Source: Polytrichum commune (taxonomy: Eukaryota; Streptophyta; Polytrichopsida; Polytrichales; Polytrichaceae). From it: 64,000 nt of DNA. A model generated the notes under the pieces. The model did no database searches and was not told the origin of the DNA. It was given only the letters and a program-made list of their open reading frames with translations. The DNA is taken from NCBI GenBank assembly GCA_950295325.1, contig OX485806.1:1736001-1800000 (forward strand), written 5' to 3'. Made by a program: the position numbers and the translations under genes. This document shows positions 1 to 11,727 of this stretch, piece by piece (the stretch's first letter is position 1; each line of letters opens with the position of its first letter).

Positions 1-1876
1 ACTGTGTCCCGCAGTTCCATTATCCTCATACCCCGCTACAGAGTTAGCCTGCTCACTTTCAGAAGTGCTCACTGTAAATCACACGAGGGAATTATTGTTT
101 TTGGTATAACAAATTTCTTAAAATTGAAAACAGTGCCTCCTGTAATTTGAGATTCATAATCCTAATTTTCTAGAACAACAACACTTTTGGATGGATATTG
201 CAACATTCACTGAGTCGCGCTGTCGCGGCTATCTAACATTTGTCGTTCCTCATTGGCGAACATTAATGGCCAGGAAAATGTGTCAGGAATTTGCAGACAA
301 TCTTGTGCCTGCACATTGAACAATTCCGGGCCTCTCATCAGTATGATCACTGAAATTATGGACTAAAAAAACTTGCAGAGGGCAACAGTAGGTGCTGCAT
401 TGTATCCTTTAACAACCAAATACTCCAACAGCCCCAACACACAATCATTGAGTTTCGTTTATTCGGTCCTGAGATTGACCCTTGGGATTTCCTATAAGAA
501 ACCTGCGTCCCAATTCAGAATCACATGGGACTCTACGCCATAACATCCAAGTCTGAATACTCTGTTCATCACTGCTCACAGTATAGGGTACTTTCAGTAA
601 AGACATACAGGCAATCACTTCCAAGAGCTGAGTACCTGTAATCCATATCGGCAACTTTCGATGCCATTTACTCCACGCTCACACATCAATCGACCCACCT
701 GCACATTATACATTGGAACATGTCAAATGCCTATGTGAGATTTGGAGGATTTCCAGTACTTGTAATCCTCTTACCATACCTCCCGTACACATCCGGATGG
801 TCCTCATACTGCTTGTCCTACCACCCCCTAACATGTTTCTATTCTATCACGGTTTACCATCCTTCATCACATTATTCCTCGACGATTGCTCCGGCGAGTC
901 CCAAATATCAGGGTCAATCGTCCCTACAAGCAGCAAGCATCTCTGTAGGCAGACAAAAAAATTAGTCCGTCATTAGCGTGTCACCAACACAGTACCACCT
1001 CCCATTGCACGACGCAGCCACCTTCAAGGCAACCTGCAAATAGATTTTGTCCTCCTGAGGTTCACGACACTATGTTAGGAAATATGTCTTCCACTTAGTG
1101 GTCTAACACTTACTGCAGCGTTACATTATGTGCACCCCTCAGATCTTCAGGGGTTTTGCAATTCATCATCCCATTGACGAGGCGGTATTTTCATATCATT
1201 GTTGACTCCATGGACTACGAGGATACGTATTACTGTACGATCCACCTGTCAAATCACATCATCCACTGTTACTACTTACGGTATTGCAAACAAAATGCAC
1301 CATTTCCACCATATAAACTTCCATAACAATGCATGACCACATTAAACATGACATACTTGGCATGATAGAAAACTGTTTGTTGGAGATGTCTTCTCGTGAT
1401 AGCAAACAACTTGTCCTTCTCATCTCTCTGAAGGATTAAAAACAAAACCCGCCTCATTTTCGCACATTTGGTGACCATCCCAGAGTCCAAAAGCCCAAAT
1501 CCCTTTACGCCTAATGCACCACTATGTACTGGTATCAAAACATTGCGTTGAAGCGGTTATAAAAATATTCATAACACAGAGTCTACATTATGTATGACAT
1601 AAAAAACATAACCCATATATTTCCATAATCTTCTCTGCATTCCGTATCTTCAAAGGAGGACCCAGGATCTCCACCGTCGGATTCGGCTCCCGAATACCTG
1701 CGTCTTCCCATGGACCCTCGCCACTGTGTCCTCAATGGTACCCCACGTCACCCCTACCCAACAGGTTCCACTGTCCTCTCCGTCAGAATGAATCCCATAA
1801 ACCCAGTTCAAAGACGCGGAAGTGATAGCGACATTGCAGAGCTTACAAGCTACTTCTCGTAATTTTCATTACTTAC
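1..1876. other. No gene recognised
   Basis: Only short ORFs without recognisable domains are present on either strand. The segment around 1620-1850 is somewhat richer in coding-like triplets on the minus strand. It could hold 3' untranslated exons of the gene ending at 1877, because GTAAGT follows that gene's stop codon directly. Confidence 0.4.
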
Positions 1877-4800
1877 CTACTGGCCTGCTGTGCCTCTCTT
1901 CCTTTTTGAAGGGGGTGACTGTGAGTGCATAAACTGTTGCGACGATGACCCTATTCCTTGATCCGCCTTGAGTTGCTCCAGTTCTGCCTGTAGCTTCTTT
2001 ATGTAATCGTCTTTCGATAAACTTCTCGCTCCCCCATCCGGTGAATTCCCACTCCCGCTGCCACCTGTGACTGCTTCTTTCTCCTTCCCTTTTCCCAAAC
2101 CGCGAATAGACCTTGGCATACGCTAATTCACATCACACGGACAACATATCCCATAATTATAAGGAGCCTTCAAGTGTGAAGGAAGCATGCTTCTCACCAT
2201 AATTGCATGTGAGCTCCACTACGAGGCAGACACAAATTTGACTACTTCATATTAGCACCAGTTGCCTACTTCGCTTCAACGAATATTCCACATCCAGCCA
2301 TGACCACTATTAACCCTGGTTGTGTTGTGTAGAGGAACTCATCCTATACAGGGACTCCTGTATGAATATAAAATAAATTGCGATAGAGTCACATCATACC
2401 CAGTTAATTCCACAACCCCCCAGTCATGCTACAAATTTAGAATCAAATTGCATCACACATTGAATATTGCAATTTCATATACATGCCTTCTCCACAGCTC
2501 CCATTGCCACATAATACCCGGTGTTTGTCTGGGTGAAGTGAATATACCTGATCACCTACTGGGAGAGTGGTCACTTGAGATCTGTGGCCAACCCCCTCAT
2601 CGCTGACTGCTCCCTGTATGGAATTCTCCCGCGATTGTTCTTCCCCGTCCTCCTCTGACATGTCCTCCTGTGCACTGCTATCCCATTTTCCAGAGACAAT
2701 GTCCTTCTTCTCCTTCTTCACTCTGGAACCCTTCTCACGATGCGCCTCTGTATACACTTCATCTGGGTCCGGTGACCTCCCCAAAATTTCCCGAAGACTC
2801 TCTCTGACTCCATTCACTCCTCGATTACCCGTTCTGTTTATCGTTTTCCTGCAAGCATTCGCATACCTGCCCTGTTGTGATTTGTCCTCCCATTGCTTGC
2901 TGGCCGCTAGTTTCTGAAGTCGCTCCCATACCTCTGCATCAATGTGCATGGGTTGGATTCCCCCTCTTTTGATCAGGGATATGAGTTCCACCCTCTTCTT
3001 CCTAACAGCCTTACCCATCAATCCTCGCAGGTGTTCCTCATTGAGTTCCCCTGAATACTCAAAACTCTTGTTCAAACGCTCCTTGAATATGCTCACGTCT
3101 TCGTAAGTTTGCTTCTTGATATGGGTGCAAGATGGATCGAGCCCCATCGCTAACTTGTTGATTTCTGCCATCCACGCGGGCTTGCCCGTGCCGTAAGGTA
3201 TCCCATCCTTCTCCCTCTTAGCAGAATCGGCTTCCCGAGCAGCTTGCTTGTAGCGACGCTGCCTCCTTTCATATGCAGGGGACGCCACTGGAATGTCCTC
3301 CAATTTCACGAAGGCCCTTGAATTTCTCGCCCTGACGTCATCGCTCTGGTGTCTGGCATAGGGAATAGGCGGTGATCTCGAACGCGACGTTCTCGGGCTC
3401 CTCCCCTGCCTCTTCCAGTGATGCCTTTTACTGTTGCCCCCAATTCTGCCATATGACGATTCACTTCCTGAAGATGTCGCAGAGTGCCGCCTTTGAAGAT
3501 GTCCATCCTTTGATGATGGCCGCCTATAATCTGGACCATCTGTGGTACTTGAAATTAGCACGAATCGATTCATCTTCACTGTAATAAACGGAGAAACCCT
3601 GAATTGTTACCCCCAATTGCATAATCCCATGTGTATGTATGAGGGTACAGTGCTCACCACGATAATGAGCTTTCGGGGATAGAAACCGTTTCGGTTTTTC
3701 CTGGCCATGTCGACTCCACTTCTTGTGATGATCCTCTCTTCGTTTCGCCGGGCTCCAAGACCTACTACGTCGAGGGCTCCTTGAATCGCAATGGCGGGAG
3801 GACCTTGAATAGTACTGCTTGGGACTTCGAGTACGCCAGTCTCTTGCGTGGCTACGACGTGGTCCCCGTCCATACGCAGGTGATCCGCCCATTTCCCTAT
3901 CGGGGCCTCTGGTCCTCTGCAATAAACGTATATCATCATTCATTATGATCCTTAGAATTCAATTTATGTGGTATACAAAACAATTCATACACTTGTTTAG
4001 GGTGCCTGGTTAAATTGGAGAAGCCACACCCCTATCTCCATTTGGGAGAATTCCAAAGTTGCATTACATCATGCAACTGAAAGGGATATCTGCAAAATCT
4101 CAATCACACTTGAATATTAAACAAGGCAGCCATGCAGGAGAACTGAAACGTAACTTACCCGTTCCTTCAGTATAATTGGAGAAGGACTCGTGTCGATCCG
4201 TCGGTACTTCTGTGCACTTTCTTCTGGATCCGAACGTCCGGAACTTGGGGAATTCACGTTTGCATTCCCCACTCCTTTCCGCTTCCCTCTTTCCTGCAAG
4301 CCAGCTCCACAGTCTTCTGCTCGTTGTCTCTCTTCATGAACCGACTCCTTCCCTGATCTGGCACCTGAAGGGGTTATTCTTACTTTGTTGGCAGCCTCAA
4401 TACCACAGTCCTCAGCATGTATATCTATGCCCTCCTTTGCAGCGGGAATTCCAGGATCTGCAGATTCGGGTTGCTCCATGATAACTGGGAGTTCCCCTGT
4501 CACCGTCTCTGCATGCACTCTCTCTTCTGATGTCTCAATTACAGACGTCGTTGGGCATGACTTTCGAGTTGCGGGTTGATGCAAAGAATTGACCACCCGT
4601 CCACAGGCTGCAGCATCGGCTACAATCTTGCGTCTCGGCTCTTCAGGATCTGGCGCGGCATATTTAGATCTGCCCAAAACCACATCTGCAGTTGCAGGCG
4701 CCACTGCTTTCGCCTTTTTCCTCCCCTTCAGATTCACATCTTCCTTGCCTTTACCCTTCTCCCGTGCCTCTCCCCTCCCACTGGGCTCCTCCACGATGTC

Positions 4801-4947
4801 ATCCTCAACTGGCTGTTGTTGCGCCATCTGTTTGGAGGCTGCCCTGGTCTGTTTTGGTGTGAATGTACCATGTTTGGATTTCTTCCCAAACCATGGTTCT
4901 GGAGCATCCTTTTCTTTCAACGTTTTCACCATTTCGGCGACCTCGAC
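1877..4947 (-). CDS. CACTA-associated protein with Transposase_24-like domain, four exons
   Basis: Four minus-strand exons join with matching phases: 4947-4159, 3916-3658, 3578-2548 and 2122-1877. All have GT-AG borders, and together they give an open frame of about 774 aa. The first ATG is at 4932; an in-frame stretch continues upstream to the splice acceptor, so a further 5' exon is possible. Exon 1 is charged and low in complexity, like a nuclear protein. Exon 2 and the start of exon 3 are rich in Arg-Ser pairs. Exon 3 holds the domain: a KPAW start, then WERLQKLAAS, then a Gln-Gly-Arg-Asn stretch, HREKGS and an acidic tail. This resembles the Transposase_24 (Ptta/En/Spm) accessory protein. 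The last exon ends in a short coiled coil and a basic SPPSKRKR tail. In CACTA elements such proteins are thought to bind subterminal repeats. The frame is undamaged, unlike the transposase gene of the same element. The family call is by pattern only. Confidence 0.6.
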
Positions 4948-5073
4948 CTATGGTCACAGTGAAATCCATGCTTAGTTCACTATAGTGACACTTTATACAT
5001 AACCCAGTTTCACAAAAGTACTGGAATTCCCATCTAACAACTTTACCACCCTAAACATCCAAAACCGGATTGG

Positions 5074-5430
5074 TCACTCTCTTCCAGCACTTGCCTGCAT
5101 CGCCTGAGTGAGTTGTTTTAATGAGAACCAGTTTCTAGTAAACTTACATGCAGATCTGTAATGAGACGTGAAATGTCCATGCACATGACCAGGTACCTGT
5201 TCAACGAGCTTCTTTGTGCCGTCGGGGAGGATCCGTGAACACCTTTCCTCTCCTTCGCACTGACAATAGGCAGTGTTCTTCCTCCTCTCACCAGCATGAG
5301 TGCCGTCTTCCGAGTCACTCAGAACTATTACAACATTGAGGACTCCATGTCGCAGGGCACTCTTCTTCGGTGCTTCGTGTCTACACGGCCATGATAGCAA
5401 ACAGTTAACGAAACCGCAATAGGGCTCCAC
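5074..5430 (-). other. Possible upstream exon(s) of the minus-strand gene
   Basis: A minus-strand open stretch contains an acidic VLSDSEDG segment and several cysteines (YCQCEGEERC), and ends at a good donor (GAACAG then GTACCTGG, near 5190). It lies just upstream of the first confirmed exon at 4947 and may belong to the same transcript. I could not find a convincing chain of phases that links the two, so this stays tentative. Confidence 0.25.
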
Positions 5431-8400
5431 TTAAGTTGTGCACAGCGTGAACCTGCAGCACCCAAACACACAGCCAACAAAACGACGAAGGAACAGGACA
5501 CAGCTGAATTGTCTACAAGAAACACGTAGCCCGACTGTGGAAGGCCGATGATTTTCATCCAAAGTCATGAATTAGGTTTTTACTTAGGTAAAGTAACGGA
5601 TTTACTCGCCAATTACCCTGCCGCGTTACGGCAGGCTGCCCACCCACCACCAAGCCAATTGTGCCACTGCGATAGTGTATGCCTCTATCTAGCAACGACA
5701 ACATGAATGTCATGCTGAAATCCATGCATTGAGTGAGAGAAGCCCTGAATCTGCTGAAGATACTACATTACGGTGCCCATGCAGCAACCGGCATGGCAGC
5801 AATTGCTCCGATGAACATGGAGCGTATTGAGATAGTTTTTGTGATTTTCGTACATCATTTCAGAACCCTGTCCACATACACATTGTCTACAACAGCAACA
5901 AAACCTGGTTAGCACCACTCACACAGAGGGCCTCTGTTGCAATTCATGATCAATCCGGTAGAGTGTGTTCGAAATGTTTTGCACGAGAGCTTGATAGTCG
6001 ATGGGTACTAACATGTTGGGTCGTTGCGACCAGGTGCGGAGCACACACTCGGCACAGACAGCAGAGGAGCATGCGGATAGCGCCACGCTTTCTGACAGAG
6101 GCTTTTGCTAATTACCACGCCTCGGCCTACCAGAATTATAATCACCTACGAATAACGACCATGACACTGTTGTGGCCAGCAGTTATCTGTATTCAATATC
6201 ATCACTCGTGCGCAACAGGGTCTTCAGGTAAGTCTATCAATCTGTGGTTGGGTAAGCTGTATTCCTATTTTTTTTCACTCATAGTATATGCTTAATGACA
6301 GAGTATGAGTATTCTATGCAACCTCTCATCTTAGCAGCGCCTCATAAATGCCTGAGTAATGACGATTGTCATTGCCTGACGTGATGTGCGGCATTCATTG
6401 TCTGCCAATTGGCCCACTGCCAATTGGTCATTGTCTGCACTCATGTTAGTAATTAAGTCAATATACATCAGAAAGGTAATGAGCTCCAAATTTGCATATC
6501 AATTACTTCAAGTAGTCGGTGTAGTATATAACAACATAGGTATGGACAGGCAGTTGCGAAAACCAATGTTCCAATGACGTTTGAGGGAAAAGTACTCATC
6601 TCTGTAAGTTTTCCCACAGTCTCAATTCCTCCATTGATGAATAGAAGTCCACTGTCCATGGAAAACCTATTTTAACAGAGGAAATCATCTTTTGGCTTCC
6701 CGTGGTCCATTCACAAATATCCTCATATCTCAAGGACAGATTTTAATAGAATTATTCTACAAGACCCTTCCTGGTTTGAGATTCGAATTTCTCTTCTGCC
6801 CTTTGTGCAGGCGATGGATTTGTTGATGTCCAACAGAAATTCATAAATGTTAGTGGCAGTTGGGTCTGTGTCATTTTGTGGATTCTGCAGTGGTAATCAC
6901 GCTCCAAAATTACCAAATGGCAAACTTATAATGTGTACATGTACGTACTGCAGAACACAGAGACAGAGTATACCTTGCACCATCATGTGGCTTGCTCTGC
7001 TACCTGCTTCAAAGCTAACAACAAACACTGCTTGTTCACATTGGAATCTATACTTTTCAGTGCAGTATGAGATTTCCATGGCCAGTCATACCTGTGTGTT
7101 TTAATGTATATCTCACACAGTTCTGTTTTAAGATACATGTGTGTTGTAATGAATATACATAATGTAAGGTATCAATTGAATCTCGCATAAATACATGCAG
7201 TTCACAACAAATGTTCAGGTATAGTATGTCCACATCACACATTCCACCGTGTCTTGGAAGTTTGTTGTACGCGGCACTCTCATATAATTTGGACGTAGGC
7301 TTCTGGATTAGGGACTCACAATTGATAACTGAAATCCCATTCCATGTCATAACATACCACCTATTCGGTTTTGTGGAGTGTGTGGCAGGTTTGGTGCCTG
7401 CTAGCAAGTGATTTTTGAACCTTGACAGAGTGATGTACAGTTCTCACCAGGATTTACAGCCAAAGGACTAGCATATCTATCAAAAAGTAAGATAATCCAC
7501 GATGTTCGGCGTCAAATACTCAAATCCCTTTGCTTTAAACAATGACCTTGCCCCTAATCAACCAATGATGATGATTGTGAGGACCAAATATTTTCTGAGC
7601 TTGTTCGCTTTGCTTCATGATGCTGTTATTTAATGTTAGGACCCCAATTCAGTTGGGGATGAATTAGATTAGGGTGCATCTGAAATGATCATGGATTAAT
7701 ATTGGGAGTGTGCTGTTAAGAGCTAGAGCTTTCCCATACATTGCAAAGAGAATATTGACTGATGAGGCTGAAGAGCATCGAGGGGCACTGGAAGAGTTTC
7801 TCAATTAAGGATGGCTCGTTCAGGTCAATGCACACTTCACTCTGCCTTGCGCTTAAATCATTTGTTTTGTTTCACTCTTCATGCAACAAACCTCAAATCC
7901 ACTGCACACAACTGCTTTAAAATTACTTCATCCAGGATAGTTAATGACTGTACAGTTCTTCTGCTATTGATTTACTCGTTTTAGAATATATGCAGGTGGG
8001 CTCGACTTGAGGAGCACTATAAGAGAGGGACGTAAAGTTGGAGGCTACCTATTGCTGTATCCATATCTGCTTTCAAGAAATTGATTTCACCTTGTCTTGC
8101 AAAAGAACAAGGTAAAGAGCCAATGAATCACAGCTCCTTGACTACGTATAAACTGCAACAGGCGGGCTTGCTCACCCGTCTTGGTTATTTGTAAATCCTA
8201 GATTCTTTCTTCCCCCTTGCTGGAATTACAAAAAAGAAATACATTAAAGAATACCCTAGTCCTAAACCTCTACTGCCACTTTTCCATTTTTCCATTTTTC
8301 TATTTTTCCAATTTTGCATTTTTCCACTAGAAGTTACCTCCCTAAATAACCTGAACACCTGCATTTCTTCATAATCCTACCGTCTTGTAGGAGAGGAAGT

Positions 8401-8589
8401 ATCTCCGATGAAGAATGCAATCCACGTGCGACCGTCACGGTGGGCTGATGTGGGTTCAAATGTTGCAGGAGCACAGTTGTAATTGGTGAACTGGAAACTG
8501 TGAATTTGAGGGAGTGTCACCTTAATTTCAACATCACTCCAAGGAAAGATGCGTCGCAGATTGTGTGCTGCCTACCATATTGAGCGCTC
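5431..8589. other. No gene recognised; AT-rich spacer between two divergent genes
   Basis: Only short, unconvincing ORFs are seen. This interval separates the two divergent CACTA genes and should contain their promoters. The one repeat I noticed is a run of TTTTTCCA-like 8-9 bp units near 8278-8327. Confidence 0.45.
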
Positions 8590-8728
8590 AATAGCTCATA
8601 GATTGGGCTTGCCTGAGTACCCATGTGCATGTAACCGATGCTGAGGCGCTATGATCAAGAAGGTGGAAACCGTGGCGAGACACCACAGTGCATATGGTCG
8701 CGATCCGTATTTGATATACCCAATCATG
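8590..8728 (+). pseudogene. N-terminal exon of CACTA transposase (Transpos_assoc-like), with in-frame stop
   Basis: The plus-strand frame reads a C-x-C-x2-C cluster (YPCACNRC), then a TGA stop at 8642-8644, then continues GAMIKKVETVARHHSAYGRD. This spacing resembles the Transpos_assoc zinc-binding domain found at the N terminus of plant CACTA transposases (CPC..C, then V..HL...Y). The exon ends at a good donor after 8728 (ATG then GTAGGT), and an acceptor-like site lies near 8879. The TGA may derive from an arginine codon. The assignment rests on a short motif. Confidence 0.4.
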
Positions 8729-8879
8729 GTAGGTATTTATACTAAAATTTCCATACATGAAAGTGAATACATTGATGTTTTTCTAGATCTCCTCTTCAGT
8801 GCGCCTTGGAGGCATATTGCGATCATTATTGGTACTTTGAAGTTGAGTCTGTCTGCCAACTCTACTAATGTGTGCTAGT

Positions 8880-8884
8880 ATACC
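8880..8884. repeat. Target-site duplication ATACC, left copy
   Basis: ATACC directly precedes the TGTGAACC start of the LTR insertion. The matching copy is at 11723-11727. Confidence 0.7.
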
Positions 8885-9061
8885 TGTGAACCCTTTGAGT
8901 GGTCCACCACTCTGCGGGATCACTTTTAGTTAGAATGTTAGCATTAAAAGTTAGAATTGATAGGGAATTTAGGAAAAATTAGTTCATTTAGCATTTAGCC
9001 TAGAAGAAGGAAGGTCAAAATGAAACTAAGTAGTGCTAGAAGATAGCAAAGTAGAAAAAAT

Positions 9062-9160
9062 GTGCTAGCTAGTAAAAACAACTAGCTAAGCAAATATTAG
9101 TAGATGCTAGCTATTAAGCAAATGTTAGTAGATGCTAGCTAAGCAAGTGTTAGTTTATTA
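9062..9160. repeat. Short tandem repeat built on GCTAGCTAAGCAA
   Basis: About three imperfect copies of a unit near 34 bp (GCTAGCTA, AAGCAAATGTTAGTAGAT) lie inside the solo LTR. Confidence 0.5.
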
Positions 9161-9949
9161 GTTAGTGTGAGGCACACAAGACTATTGGAGGTGTTTTACG
9201 TAAGAAGATAAAATCGGCGTGAAGAATTTTGAAGACAAAAAAGAAAGAGAGCAAGGGGGATACTTGCCCACTTGCCCCCTTGCCAACTCGATGGCGGAAA
9301 AATTAGAAAGATTTCTAAAGGTTTTTTGTCGGAGCCACCTCGGCGAGAGGGTGGCAACCTCAACCGGGAAAACCCCCGAGCCAAAATTTCGGGAAAGGGT
9401 TTGAAAAATGGATCCGGTGGAGGAGGGGTCCAACCCTTTTGTGAGAGGGTTTAAAAACCCCTCCTTCCACCTTGTAGCTCTTTCTCTTTCTCTAGTTTTT
9501 TGGCGAAGCCCTGCTTCAATGTAGTTAGGAAAAAATCCTTTAGCATGTATTCTCAATGGTCTAAAAGAAAGGCTTGACAACCTCCTCTACTCTCTCTCCT
9601 AGTTAGAATGTGTGTTTATTAACACACCAACAAAATGATTCCTTCTTTTGTAGAGGTAGGTTGGATGGTAGAGTTTTGAGTGGAGGCATTGTAGACCTCA
9701 TCTGCCAATGCCCTGAAGGCTTAGTTCAGAAGCTAGAACAAGATACTTATCATTTTTCTCTTAGAGAGATTTCCTATAGCTATCCATAGCCGTTTCCCAT
9801 TTGTGATTTGGTTAAGATGACAATTAGTTATGAATTTTCAAAGATGGAGTAGAAAAACTGGGTGGTCTTGTGGGTAGCGGCTGCTGGATCAGACCTGCGA
9901 GCCCAATAGGAATTTTAATTCCAAGAAATTATATTTTTCCCAAGTAGAA

Positions 9950-10440
9950 CTTTTGTGTAGCTTTCCAAAATGGCTTAGAACATTTGATTTGAGCATGATT
10001 TGAATTAGATATGAATTGTGCAAGATGGGACACATAGTTTGAGAACTTTTGGTTGACTGCTGCATTACAGAGGACCTGCTGGGTTCACTTCGGCTTACCT
10101 TTCTAATCACATATTTTTATCAAATACATCTTTTTAATATCTCTCCAGGGTCATATAGAACGTTTGATTTGACTAAGATTTGAATTAGATATGAATTGTT
10201 GAAGGCGAGATACATAGTTTAAGCCTTCTTGATTGACTGCTGTGTTACAAGGAGTCCGCTGAATTTCTATTAGCTTAACCTGCTGATGTCATAATTTTTT
10301 CTAGTTAGAGCTTATTCATAGCTTTCCAATGGTATAAGGAAAGCCTAGATCCAAGTAGTAAGGAATGTGCTATGAATTTTTGAAGTTAGAAGGTAGATAG
10401 GTGGGTTGGAAGGGTCGGTTGAATCGACCTCACACTTCCA
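9950..10440. repeat. Diverged tandem repeat of about 185 bp inside solo LTR
   Basis: Two clear copies start near 9965 and 10150. They share TTTGAATTAGATATGAATTG, then ACATAGTTT, then TTGACTGCTG. A third, weaker copy follows near 10330. Each copy carries a 'tagcttnncca' segment. No coding potential was seen. Confidence 0.45.
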
Positions 10441-10795
10441 ACCCTCATAACTTTTGCATTTCTTATCCGATTAGAGTGATTTTTAGATCATTGGAAAGAT
10501 AATTTGGTGCACTAAGTATAAATATTATGCTTAGGATTAAATTACAGGGCAGAATAACACTTTATATTTTAATTGTTAACTAAGGTACGCTTATTACCAA
10601 ACTAGTTACAAAGAAGGAGGCAAGGTCGACGCTCGGAAAGTGGAGCAAGGAAGGAGGTAGCGGCTCGGCCTACATCAAGCCCAAATCAACCGAGGAAAAT
10701 TGAGGTAAATTAACTAACCTTAAGCCTTCCATTTAGGATTGGAGGGAGCACGGCTAAGGTACGCATCTCTAAACCCACTCACCTATCTCGTAAGG

Positions 10796-10818
10796 TCAAG
10801 TGGCTTGACCACTTGACC
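10796..10818. repeat. Small inverted repeat (hairpin)
   Basis: GTCAAGTGG and CCACTTGAC form 9-bp arms around a 5-base centre inside the solo LTR. Confidence 0.5.
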
Positions 10819-11722
10819 GCCAAGGGAGTACCCAATTCCATTGTTTTCAGGGCCCTTGGTATGTTTTGTGGTAGTAGCTTCATTTATTAGCAAGTTTCGT
10901 GTGTGGTAAGTCGGATTAATCATCGACACGACCACTCTGAATGTTGTTGGTGGAAAGGTGGGGTTAATGACCCGCGAATCCACTATTATGTTGTTGGCCC
11001 CATAGATTGGGAGTAATGGTCCCAATTTATGAAGATTGCGCAACAGGTTGAACCTACAGGTCGCCCGTCACCCTGGTCCCATTGAGTTGCATTTCGTGGT
11101 CTATCCAGTGTAAACACATTTAACAATCAAAACATACAAAATAAATCGTAAACCCTTGTTGGCAAGAGACCCGAGGTAAGGGGTGATGCCTAATATGTTA
11201 ATGTAGTGAGTTAGGACGTGCAAACAAAAGTAAGTAATTAAGAAGGAATTTGTGTGAAGGGTGGGACTTAGGCCAAGTTCCCCCGCTTAGAAAACTAAAT
11301 AGAACTAAATAAAGAAATATGAAGAATTGAATGGTCCATCAAATTGTCGTTATTCCGTTCGTTGAGTTAGGGTGGTATGAGTCACACCCGGTTGGATGTA
11401 TCAGAACCATCCCAATTCACAAATTAGGATTGCCTTGGTTTCAAGGCTGGTGCGTCTGCGCGTAGAATAGGTTGTAGGTTAAGGTTAGAACTAGATATGA
11501 AATTGGTTAGTGGAGTTTAAAGCCACACTAGTAAAAAACTAAGGCCTAACCTCCGGAGGTACTACGACGTATATTTAATCTCCCTTAAAAATCTAACTAC
11601 TCACGTTATACACCTATCATCCGGGTTCGGCTTGGGCGCCTGCAAATGCAGGCCACCTTCACCGAAGGGCTTGTGTGATACTTTTAGGCTCCCTCGAAAG
11701 GGGGTGGCCCAAAAGTACCACA

Positions 11723-11727
11723 ATACC
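11723..11727. repeat. Target-site duplication ATACC, right copy
   Basis: This matches 8880-8884. The transposase exon frame resumes immediately here (ACAGACTGTGGATGG). Confidence 0.7.

Larger units (their letters stand above)
8885..11722. mobile_element. Solo LTR (or small LTR element) inserted in the CACTA transposase gene
   Basis: The segment starts TGTGAACC and ends GTACCACA (TG...CA ends with TGTG/CACA inverted tips). It is flanked by a perfect 5-bp duplication, ATACC, at 8880-8884 and 11723-11727, which is the size expected for an LTR retrotransposon. At 2,838 bp with no gag or pol coding, it is most simply a long solo LTR left after LTR-LTR recombination. It contains internal tandem repeats and a 9-bp-arm hairpin. 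Strand cannot be fixed. Confidence 0.65.

Noticed and set aside
11526..11540. CACTAGTAAAAAAC as a possible CACTA left end
   Set aside because: It lacks the GAAAATT part, the adjacent bases do not match the right flank, and it lies inside the solo LTR.
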